A DNA stretch of 64,000 bases from Verrucomicrobiota bacterium (GTDB taxonomy: Bacteria; Verrucomicrobiota; Verrucomicrobiia; Limisphaerales; DSYF01). Of this stretch, positions 17,354 to 23,662 are shown piece by piece. The notes under the pieces are model-generated. The model worked only from the letters and a program-made list of their open reading frames with translations, had not been told where the DNA came from and did not search any database. Made by a program: the position numbers and the translations under genes. Location of the stretch: positions 41,776-105,775 of the forward strand of contig JALOTZ010000004.1 of assembly GCA_025457615.1 (NCBI GenBank), given 5' to 3'. Position 1 is the stretch's first letter; each line of letters starts with the position of its first letter.

Positions 17354-17364
17354 GTGCGCGCCAC

Positions 17365-17532
17365 ATGTCCGACACCCCTTCCATGGTCAGCGTGACCGCG
17401 CCGCTCAGCCCGGCGATCTATTACCGGGAGCAGTACGGACCGGACTATCGGGTGATGGATCCGGGGGTGGCTCCGGCTGGCCGAGGGGTTGTGCGTTACT
17501 TCAGCCCGCGCCGGAGCAGGTCGAAGTGGTAG
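17365..17532 (+). CDS. Hypothetical 55-residue protein
   Basis: A short frame starting MSDTPSMVSVTAPLSP and containing AIYYREQYGPDYRVMDPG. About four in five third codon positions are G or C, the pattern of the surrounding real genes, which argues that it is translated. It begins 12 bases after the coiled-coil gene and its last 37 bases overlap the 3' end of the NUDIX gene on the other strand. The C-terminal dozen residues, basic and inside the overlap, look less protein-like, so it may be a truncated form of a longer protein. No function assigned. Confidence 0.45.
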   Translation: MSDTPSMVSVTAPLSPAIYYREQYGPDYRVMDPGVAPAGRGVVRYFSPRRSRSKW

Positions 17533-18047
17533 AGGGCGACCACGACCAGCGAATGCTTGATCCTGCTGGACGCGACCAACCCGGGCAGATCTGCGACAGG
17601 AACCAAGCGGGTGACCAACTCCTCGGTCTGATCCCAGTCGTGGGGGTGCTTGAGTTCGCAGCGCTCGAAGTAGGCGGTGTAGCAGGTGTTGCTTTGGATG
17701 GCCGGGTTGGGCCAGATCTCGCCGATCAGCCGGCCAGACTGCCCCTCGTAGCCGGTCTCCTCGCGCAATTCCCGTGCGCCTGCCTCGATGGGAGAGGCAT
17801 CGCCTGGATCCATCATCCCCCCCGGGACCTCCAGCTCGACCGTGTCCGAGCCATGGCGAAACTGTTCCACCATGACCAACCGGTCATCCGGCGTCAGGGC
17901 GATGACGTTCACCCAGGCGGCTGAGTCGATGACAAAGAAATCATGCTCGGCTTGGGTGCGCGGCGAGAGTTTGCGGTCACTGCGGATGGTGAAGATGCGG
18001 AAATCACCCACCCGCTTCGACCCGAGCTTCTTCCAGGGGCGAGGCAT
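17496..18047 (-). CDS. NUDIX hydrolase, ADP-ribose pyrophosphatase-like
   Basis: 183 residues. The Nudix box is complete: GGMMDPGD followed by AGARELREETGYEG, giving the G-x5-E-x7-REUXEEXGU pattern. Upstream, VVEQFRHG-like MVEQFRHGSDTVELEVPGG is the arrangement found in ADP-sugar pyrophosphatases (NudF/ADPRase), which cleave ADP-ribose to AMP and ribose-5-phosphate. The C-terminal SRIKHSLVVVALYHF closes the domain. Start at the ATG at 18047; an in-frame TTG two codons upstream is also possible. It converges on the small gene at 17365. Confidence 0.88.
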   Translation of the reverse strand: MPRPWKKLGSKRVGDFRIFTIRSDRKLSPRTQAEHDFFVIDSAAWVNVIALTPDDRLVMVEQFRHGSDTVELEVPGGMMDPGDASPIEAGARELREETGYEGQSGRLIGEIWPNPAIQSNTCYTAYFERCELKHPHDWDQTEELVTRLVPVADLPGLVASSRIKHSLVVVALYHFDLLRRGLK

Positions 18048-18110
18048 GCTCAAAGTGTCTCGGTCGTGCCCGCCCAGAATTGTTCCAACATGGGAATGAG
18101 CCGGCGCGCG

Positions 18111-18749
18111 TTACTGGACCGAGTCCTTGGGAACGATCTTGATGCTGTCGATGCTTTGCCGGGCATTCGGCACATCGCGCGGTCCGGTGGTCGTGGTGGC
18201 AATCTTCTCCAACACCTCGTCGCCCTTGATCAGCTTGCCAAATGCCGTGTACTGCCGGTCGAGGAAGGTCGGGTTGCCGTGGCAGATGAAGAACTGGCTG
18301 CCGGCGGAATCTGGATCCTGGGATCGCGCCATCGAGAGCACGCCGCGCGTGTGGGAACGGTCATTGAACTCGGCCTTGACCTTGTATCCGGGGTCACCCG
18401 TGCCCCAGCGGGCCTGGTTGGCCTCGTCCTTGGTGAGCGGGTCGCCGCCCTGGATCATGAAATCCTTGATCACGCGATGGAAGCAGGTGCCATCGTAAAA
18501 ACCCTGCCGGGCCAGCTTCTTGAAGTTCTCGACGGTCTTGGGGGCGACGTCCGGCCAGAATTCCACGACCATGGTGCCGGCGCTGGTCTTGATCACTGCG
18601 ACTTCCTGGGTATCCACCTTCTGCTCTTCCTTTCTTTGTTCGGTTGGGGGTTTGGCCTGCTTCGGAGCGGCTTCAGCCGGATCCGCTCCCATCATCGCGA
18701 CGGGGCTTAGCAGGAACGCGGTCAGAATGGTTGCGGTAAAGCTCTTCAT
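18111..18749 (-). CDS. Periplasmic peptidyl-prolyl cis-trans isomerase, cyclophilin type
   Basis: 212 residues. A signal peptide (MKSFTATILTAFLLSPVAMM, cleavage probably in GADPAEA) precedes a lysine- and glutamine-rich linker (about 25-50). The cyclophilin domain runs from VAVIKTSAGTMVVEF to the end and contains GTCFHRVIKDFMIQGGD, MARSQDPDSAGSQFFI and FGKLIKGDEVLEKI. It catalyses proline isomerisation in exported proteins. The frame is open 13 codons further upstream; the ATG at 18749 is preferred because it begins the signal peptide. It sits 65 bases after pheS on the same strand. Confidence 0.9.
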   Translation of the reverse strand: MKSFTATILTAFLLSPVAMMGADPAEAAPKQAKPPTEQRKEEQKVDTQEVAVIKTSAGTMVVEFWPDVAPKTVENFKKLARQGFYDGTCFHRVIKDFMIQGGDPLTKDEANQARWGTGDPGYKVKAEFNDRSHTRGVLSMARSQDPDSAGSQFFICHGNPTFLDRQYTAFGKLIKGDEVLEKIATTTTGPRDVPNARQSIDSIKIVPKDSVQ

Positions 18750-18814
18750 AGGCGCGCAGACGCTCTCACAGGCCGTGGTCCAAGTCACGCGCGGAATTCG
18801 GCCGGGGATTCCTT

Positions 18815-19852
18815 CTAAAACTGCCTGAGGAAGCGGACGTCGTTTTCGTAGAACAGGCGGATGTCATTGATCCCGTAACGAATCATGGCGATGCGCTCGA
18901 TGCCGAAACCGAAGGCCCAGCCGGTCCACACTTCCGGGTCGTAACCCACCGCCTCGAATACCGCCGGGTTGACCATGCCGCAGCCGGCGATCTCCAGCCA
19001 GTCCTTGCCCAGCTTCTTCACGAGGGCGTTGCTAAAATCGATCTCGAAGCTCGGCTCGGTGTAACTGAAGTAATGCGGGCGGAAGCGAATCAGGGTGTCC
19101 GGCCCCATCAACTCGCGGAAGACGAACTCCACGGTGCCCTTGAGATCCCCGACCGTCACCCCTTGGTCCACGTAGAGGCCCTCCACTTGGTGGAACGTGG
19201 GGTTGTGGGTGGCATCGGCATTGTCCCGCCGGAACACGCGCCCGGGTACAATGATCCGGACCGGTGGCGGCTGCTTCTCCATCACCCGGATCTGGACCGA
19301 GGAGGTGTGTGTTCTCAGCACGAGACCGCCCCCAGAGGGTCCCGGACCTCCAGCTTCGGGCCTGTGTCCCCGGACATAAAAGGTGTCCTGCGTGTCGCGC
19401 GCCGGATGGTCGGCGGGGGTGTTCAGCGCGTCGAAACAGTGATATTCGTCCTCGATCTCCGGTCCATCGGCCACCACGAACCCAATCTTTCGGAAGCTGC
19501 GCACGATGTCGTCGGTGACCTGCGTCAGCGGATGAGGCCGGCCCAGGGTGCGGCGGCGTCCCGGCAGCGTCCAGTCGATGGGTTCCTTGGGCAGGGCGGC
19601 CTGGAGTTCCAGTTGTTCGCGGCGTGTGGTGAGGGCGGATTCCAACTCGGCTTTGGCGGCATTGATGGTTTTGCCCGCGACGGGCTTCTCCTCCTTGGGC
19701 AGGCTGCCCAACTGCTTCATCAGGGCCGTGAACTTTCCGTGCGGCCCCACCCAGGCGCCCTTGGCTGCCTCCAGAGCTGCGAGGTCGGCGGACGCGTGCA
19801 ACTCGGCCAGAGCCGATTGCTTCAATGGTTCAATCTCGTCCAAGAGCGACAT
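18815..19852 (-). CDS. pheS: Phenylalanine-tRNA ligase alpha subunit
   Basis: 345 residues. Class II synthetase catalytic subunit. An N-terminal coiled-coil (about 1-95) leads to the motif region PHPLTQVTDDIVRSF, motif 2-like HNPTFHQVEGLYVDQGVT, and motif 3 GWAFGFGIERIAMIRYGI. It is upstream of the cyclophilin gene and downstream of rpmI-rplT, the usual order infC-rpmI-rplT-pheS-pheT, except that pheT and infC are absent from this window. An 11-bp terminator-like hairpin between rplT and pheS may attenuate expression. Confidence 0.95.
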   Translation of the reverse strand: MSLLDEIEPLKQSALAELHASADLAALEAAKGAWVGPHGKFTALMKQLGSLPKEEKPVAGKTINAAKAELESALTTRREQLELQAALPKEPIDWTLPGRRRTLGRPHPLTQVTDDIVRSFRKIGFVVADGPEIEDEYHCFDALNTPADHPARDTQDTFYVRGHRPEAGGPGPSGGGLVLRTHTSSVQIRVMEKQPPPVRIIVPGRVFRRDNADATHNPTFHQVEGLYVDQGVTVGDLKGTVEFVFRELMGPDTLIRFRPHYFSYTEPSFEIDFSNALVKKLGKDWLEIAGCGMVNPAVFEAVGYDPEVWTGWAFGFGIERIAMIRYGINDIRLFYENDVRFLRQF

Positions 19853-19892
19853 GCAGTCAGAATTCAGGAGAGTGGACCGGGAATCCAGAAGG

Positions 19893-19928
19893 AAAAAGCA
19901 ACGGGCGGTCCACGAGGGGACCGCCCGT
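19893..19928 (-). terminator. Terminator or attenuator between rplT and pheS
   Basis: On the minus strand, ACGGGCGGTCC (19928-19918) pairs perfectly with GGACCGCCCGT (19911-19901) around a 6-base loop. TGC and five T residues (19897-19893) follow. It is 26 bases past the rplT stop and about 40 before the pheS start, so it either ends the ribosomal transcript or attenuates pheS. No leader peptide rich in Phe codons was seen. Confidence 0.8.
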
Positions 19929-19954
19929 CCGGAACATTCAGGGTGGAAAGCCGT

Positions 19955-20329
19955 TCAAGCCTTCGCGGCGGCCTTCGACTTCAGCGCCTGCTGCGCGACC
20001 TTCACGATTTCGCCGAACGCGGGCGTGTCGGTGGCGGCGAGGTCAGCCAGCACCTTGCGGTCGAGTTCGACCTTGGCGGCTTTCAGGCCCTCGATAAAAC
20101 GGCTGTAGGTGATGCCGGCGGCGCGGGCGGCGGCGTTGATACGAACCTGCCAGAGATAGCGGAAGGTGCGCTTCTTGTTGCGGCGATCCCGGTAGGCATA
20201 TTGCTGGCCGTGATCCACGGCGTCCGAAGCGTAGCGGTAGAGTTTCGAGCGGCGCAGCCGGAAACCCTTGGCTGCTGTGATCATCCGCTTGCGGCGTTTG
20301 CGTGAGGCTGGTCCGTTGGTGACTCGCAT
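19955..20329 (-). CDS. rplT: 50S ribosomal protein L20
   Basis: 124 residues, slightly longer than E. coli L20 (118). Start [22 protein letters not shown]; conserved [20 protein letters not shown], then [18 protein letters not shown] and [14 protein letters not shown]. It binds 23S rRNA early in 50S assembly. In many bacteria it represses its own operon; no such operator was recognised. It follows rpmI by 47 bases. A short alanine- and lysine-rich tail ([11 protein letters not shown]) accounts for the extra length. Confidence 0.97.
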   Translation of the reverse strand: MRVTNGPASRKRRKRMITAAKGFRLRRSKLYRYASDAVDHGQQYAYRDRRNKKRTFRYLWQVRINAAARAAGITYSRFIEGLKAAKVELDRKVLADLAATDTPAFGEIVKVAQQALKSKAAAKA

Positions 20330-20376
20330 GGTCGGTCAGGGGTTGGTCAGTGAAAGGTCAGTGAAAGATTGCAGCG

Positions 20377-20592
20377 TCAGCCCCGATGGCTCCAGGGCAT
20401 GGATTCCAGCACCCGATGGACATCGCTTTCGGCGAGGGTGGTGGTGCCGCGCAGGTTGCGGCGGCGCTTCGGACTGAGAGTTTGGTTCAGGTGCCGCTTG
20501 CCGGCGCAGGCGCGCAACACCTTGCCCTTGGCGGTGATCTTGAACCGCTTGGCCATCGATTTCTTGGTCTTGATACCTTTGGGACGTCGCAT
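20377..20592 (-). CDS. rpmI: 50S ribosomal protein L35
   Basis: 71 residues. The family pattern is clear: GIKTKKSMAKRFKITAKGKV, RACAGKRHLNQTLSPKRRR, and LAESDVHRVLESMPW at the C-terminus. Start MRRPKGIKTKK at the ATG at 20592; the internal MAKRF methionine would remove conserved N-terminal residues. infC, normally upstream, is not present: the next gene on this strand is a hypothetical one 294 bases away. That gap contains the palindrome GGTCCGCGGACC and further GC-rich inverted repeats but no gene that I can support. Confidence 0.93.
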   Translation of the reverse strand: MRRPKGIKTKKSMAKRFKITAKGKVLRACAGKRHLNQTLSPKRRRNLRGTTTLAESDVHRVLESMPWSHRG

Positions 20593-20886
20593 AGTGCAAT
20601 CGCTTGAGGCGAAAGAGCGCACAAGATAGGCAGGGTGCAGACAGCCGGGCAAGTGGTTTTTTGGGTCCAGGCGGTCCGCGGACCCCGCGAATCCGGAGCG
20701 ATGGGCGCCCGTCACCGCGCGCCCCAGCAAGTCCCCGGGCGCCGCCTCGAGCCGGCAACAGAGGTCTCACGCAGAATCAACCCCGCGCCAGACCGCGTCT
20801 CCGGGACGCTGCGAGTATGGCGTCCGTCCCACAGCCGTTCCCAGGGAGCGGGGTCGGAGGGGGTCGTGGATGCGGCATCCGGTCCG

Positions 20887-21156
20887 TCAGACGCTTTGCT
20901 CGGGGAACCGTTCGCGGATGCACTGGCGCACCTGCTGTTCCTGTTCCGGGCGGAGCAGGCGGCGTTGCACGCGGCGTTGCACGGCGTCCAGGAGCTCGAT
21001 CCAGTCCTCGATCGGGGGTTGCTCGATGGGTTCCCAGCGATCGAATCGCTGTTCGCGGGAGAAGAACCGGTATCGGCCACCCGTATGGAGGACCGTGATT
21101 TGCAGTCTCACCCCCTCGGGTGTCGTGCGTTTCCAACTGATTTCCGCCTTCGGCAT
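20887..21156 (-). CDS. Hypothetical 89-residue protein downstream of ispF
   Basis: Starts MPKAEISWKRTTPEGVRLQI after a GGAG Shine-Dalgarno and 15 bases past the ispF stop. The sequence is charged, with a beta-rich N-terminal half (VRLQITVLHTGGRYRFFSRE) and a helical C-terminal half (IELLDAVQRRVQRRLLRPEQ). No signal peptide, membrane segment or cysteine. The first half reads like a small beta-sheet domain that tolerates basic substrates or nucleic acid, but this is a guess. Codon composition matches the neighbours. Probably co-transcribed with ispF. Confidence 0.65.
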   Translation of the reverse strand: MPKAEISWKRTTPEGVRLQITVLHTGGRYRFFSREQRFDRWEPIEQPPIEDWIELLDAVQRRVQRRLLRPEQEQQVRQCIRERFPEQSV

Positions 21157-21171
21157 GCGCCAGCTCCGCGT

Positions 21172-21651
21172 TTACTCGGGCAGGTCCACGGCGGCCACCG
21201 CCATGGCGGCGATGCCTTCCTCGCGTCCCACGAAGCCCAGGCCCTCGTTGGTGGTGGCCTTGATGCCCACCTTGCGTTCCGGCAATCCGAGCGCCTCCGC
21301 GATGTTTCGTTTCATGGCCTGGATGTGCGGAAAGATTCTCGGGGCTTGGGCCAGCAGGGTGGCGTCCACGTTCACCAGCCGCCCATTGCGCAGCAACACC
21401 TGCCGGGCGGCTTCCTCGAGAAATACCTGGCTCGGAGCGCCCTTCCAGCGGGGATCCGTGTTGGGGAAGAAATGGCCGATGTCCACCTCGCCGACCGCGC
21501 CCAGGATGGCGTCACAAATCGCATGCATCAGGGCATCGGCATCCGAGTGGCCTTCCAACCCCTTGGAGTGGGGAATTTCGACCCCGCCCAACACCAACTT
21601 GCGGTCCGGCACCAAGGCGTGAACATCGTAGCCAATTCCAATGTGAACCAT
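21172..21651 (-). CDS. ispF: 2-C-methyl-D-erythritol 2,4-cyclodiphosphate synthase
   Basis: 159 residues, the standard IspF length. Fifth step of the MEP isoprenoid pathway. The zinc site is GYDVHAL (D8, H10) with SDADALMHAICDAILGA, and FFPNTDPRWKGA and GIKATTNEGLGFVGREEG are conserved. Start at the ATG at 21651 (MVHIGIGYDVHAL), which puts the metal-binding motif at its normal position; the open frame further upstream lies in repeat DNA. It is the first gene of a minus-strand run toward rpmI-rplT. Confidence 0.96.
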   Translation of the reverse strand: MVHIGIGYDVHALVPDRKLVLGGVEIPHSKGLEGHSDADALMHAICDAILGAVGEVDIGHFFPNTDPRWKGAPSQVFLEEAARQVLLRNGRLVNVDATLLAQAPRIFPHIQAMKRNIAEALGLPERKVGIKATTNEGLGFVGREEGIAAMAVAAVDLPE

Positions 21652-21790
21652 GACTCGACTATAGTTTCGGGCCGTCGGCCGACCAAGGCATTTATGAGGC
21701 GCGGACTCAAGTTCACGGCTACGAGGTTCATGGAAAGCCTCGGCCTCCAAAGATTTGACTTGAGTTGGGGCCGTGAACCGGCGGGCGAAA

Positions 21791-21858
21791 GGAGCGCGGA
21801 CAGGTTTGTCCGCAAGTCGTTTGCAGAAGGCTCGCGCAGACATGGCTGTCCGCGCTCC
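21791..21858. repeat. 13-bp perfect inverted repeat
   Basis: GGAGCGCGGACAG at 21791-21803 is matched exactly by its complement CTGTCCGCGCTCC at 21846-21858. Between them, TTTGTCCGC and GCAGACA repeat parts of the arms, so alternative hairpins are possible. It would form a strong cruciform or RNA stem with a 42-base loop. No T-tract follows. Confidence 0.85.
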
Positions 21859-21949
21859 GGTGGGCGGTTCAGGGGTCGCAACGGCACAGATGACAAGGGT
21901 GCGAATCGAGCCCTGGGAGCGGCGACCGCTCTCGGGGCGTGTGGCTGCC

Positions 21950-22091
21950 AGCTATTCTCATTTTGGAGCGCGGGTCTGCGACCCGCAGCAGCTGCGCCTG
22001 GAACAAGGCATCTGGAAGATTGAGGACGGCCTTCCGTGGCGGGGGTGCTGCGGCTCATGGAGCCGCGCTCCGGGCCAAAATGAGAATGGCT
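21950..22091. mobile_element. MITE-like element with 17-bp inverted termini (copy B of the dispersed repeat)
   Basis: The left end AGCTATTCTCATTTTGG (21950-21966) and the right end CCAAAATGAGAATGGCT (22075-22091) are inverted copies with one mismatch. Inside the ends, GAGCGCGG on the left and CCGCGCTC on the right extend the pairing. The interior carries the family core CGGGTCTGCGACCCGCAGC (21971-21989) and a second palindrome, CGGCTCATGGAGCCG. At 142 bp with no coding capacity it looks like a miniature inverted-repeat element. Clear target-site duplications were not found. It ends 55 bases before the gltX start. Confidence 0.65.
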
Positions 22092-22146
22092 GGTGTGGCT
22101 GCACGGCTGGCTTGCCTTACCGGGCATTCGTCCGTCATCGTAGGGC

Positions 22147-23487
22147 ATGGTCCGCGTTCGATTTGCCCCGAGTCCCACCGGTTACCTGCATATTGGCGGT
22201 GCCCGCACGGCGTTGTTCAACTGGCTTTACGCCCGGCATTGCGGCGGACGCATGATTCTGCGGATCGAGGACACCGACGCTGCGCGGAACAGCCAGGAGG
22301 CGATCGAGGTAATCTTGCAGGGGTTGCGCTGGCTGGGCATTGACTGGGATGAGGGGCCGGTGTCGGCCGATCCAGCGGGCGCCAGCCGGGGCGATTTCGG
22401 GCCCTACTTCCAGAGTCAGCGCCGGGGGAATTATCAGGAACGGGTGGAGGCGCTGCTGTCCCGGGACCTGGCCTACGAGAAGGACGGCGCGATCCGCTTC
22501 CGCATGACGCGCGAGCCGGTGGTGATGGACGATCTGGTGGTCGGACAGGTGACACGCGAACTCACGGATCGCGAGGCGGAGGATCCGGATTTCGTCATTG
22601 TCCGGTCCGACGGCCATCCGGTGTTTCATTTCGTGAACGTCGTGGACGACCTGGACATGGGGATTACGCACGTCATTCGGGGTGAGGATCACCTGAGCAA
22701 CACGGCCAAGCACATCCAGTTGTTCAAGGCGTTCGGGGTTCAGCCACCGAGATATGCGCACATCCCGCTGATCCTCAACAGCGACGGCTCGAAGATGAGC
22801 AAGCGGGACACGGGCGCCTCGCTCTCGACCTACCTCGAGGAAGGATTCCTGCCGGAGGCGGTGACGAACTACCTGTGCCTGCTCGGGTGGTCTCCGAAGG
22901 ACGACCGGGAGAAGCTGTCGGTGTCCGAGGTGGTCGAGCGCTTCGATCTGGCGCAGGTGCTGCGGCACAATGCGCGGTTCGACATGGCCAAGCTGCAGTG
23001 GCTGAACGGCGAATACCTGCGGGAGTTGCCGGCCGAGAAGTTCTTTGCGGAGGCGGTCCGGGCCTTCGCGCGGGCTGGCACCGACACCAACCAGTGGCCG
23101 TTGGAGTACGTGCGCGCGGCGCTCACGACCTGCCTGGGCAAGGTCAAGCTGTTCTCGGAGCTGCCCGCCTACGCGGGGTTTTATTTCACGGAAGAACTTT
23201 CCCTTGATCCCGCGGCGCTGCGCGGGGATTTCACACCGGACAACAAACCCCGCATTCAACAGTTGCGCGATCAGTTTGCCCGCCTGGCTGAGTTCAAGGC
23301 GGAGGCGCTGGAGGCGACGCTGAAGTCCGTGGCCAAGTCGTGCGGCGTGAAGAACGGGGTGCTGGTGCATCCCACGCGGCTGGCCTGCACGGGAGCCACG
23401 GCAGGTCCGAGCCTTTACCACCTGATCGAGGTGTTGGGCAAGGACCGCGTGTTGCGGCGGTTGGATGCCGCGCTGGCCACGGCGTGA
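22147..23487 (+). CDS. gltX: Glutamate-tRNA ligase
   Basis: 446 residues, a little shorter than E. coli GluRS (471). Class I synthetase with RFAPSPTGYLHIGGARTAL carrying the HIGH-like HIGG at 15-18, LRIEDTD, the tRNA-binding VIRGEDHLSNTAKHIQLFKA and the KMSKR loop near residue 217. The C-terminal anticodon-binding domain ends with RLACTGATAGPSLYHLIEVL. No zinc-binding CxCx motif is visible in the insertion region. GlnRS and Glu-Q-tRNA synthetase were considered; the full C-terminal domain fits GluRS. Start is the ATG after TAGGGC; the promoter region is occupied by the MITE-like element. Confidence 0.95.
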   Translation: MVRVRFAPSPTGYLHIGGARTALFNWLYARHCGGRMILRIEDTDAARNSQEAIEVILQGLRWLGIDWDEGPVSADPAGASRGDFGPYFQSQRRGNYQERVEALLSRDLAYEKDGAIRFRMTREPVVMDDLVVGQVTRELTDREAEDPDFVIVRSDGHPVFHFVNVVDDLDMGITHVIRGEDHLSNTAKHIQLFKAFGVQPPRYAHIPLILNSDGSKMSKRDTGASLSTYLEEGFLPEAVTNYLCLLGWSPKDDREKLSVSEVVERFDLAQVLRHNARFDMAKLQWLNGEYLRELPAEKFFAEAVRAFARAGTDTNQWPLEYVRAALTTCLGKVKLFSELPAYAGFYFTEELSLDPAALRGDFTPDNKPRIQQLRDQFARLAEFKAEALEATLKSVAKSCGVKNGVLVHPTRLACTGATAGPSLYHLIEVLGKDRVLRRLDAALATA

Positions 23488-23510
23488 CGGATCGGGGATG
23501 GGGACAGGCA

Positions 23511-23530
23511 AGGCAGGCAGGCAGGCAGGC
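23511..23530 (+). repeat. (AGGC)5 microsatellite
   Basis: Five perfect AGGC tetranucleotide units, preceded by a near-repeat GGCA. It lies between gltX and the nucleotide cyclase gene, about 130 bases before the cyclase start. Short tetranucleotide arrays are prone to slippage; here it is outside coding sequence and could only affect transcription or leader structure. Confidence 0.85.
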
Positions 23531-23662
23531 GGAACGCGCAGCTGGGAGAAGATTGGGGAGGTGATGTGAAGGGCCGAGGTGTGAAAGGAACGGAGCGACG
23601 ATGAGCCGAGTTGCTGCATTCAGCAACGAGCAACCTGCATCCAGAATTCAAGATCAAGACCC

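Larger units (their letters stand above)
21652..22146. other. Repeat-rich intergenic region between ispF and gltX
   Basis: 495 bases without a gene, between divergently transcribed ispF and gltX. It contains nested inverted repeats: GTTCACGGC (21711-21719) with GCCGTGAAC (21770-21778), flanked by ACTCAA/TTGAGT; a 13-bp pair around 21791-21858; and a MITE-like element at 21950-22091. Frames crossing it are broken or biased only by GC content. Promoters for both genes must lie here, but none was recognised. Confidence 0.75.

Noticed and set aside
20593..20886. infC or a tRNA gene before rpmI
   Set aside because: No IF3 motif in any frame and no cloverleaf pattern; only GC-rich palindromes were seen.
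21971..22060. Palindromic repeats as intrinsic terminators
   Set aside because: The cores lack T-tracts, occur inside genes (gspI, gspJ), and exist in both orientations.
23511..23530. Possible CRISPR or tandem array near gltX
   Set aside because: The unit is only 4 bases with no spacers. No regularly spaced 24-40 base repeats occur anywhere in the window.
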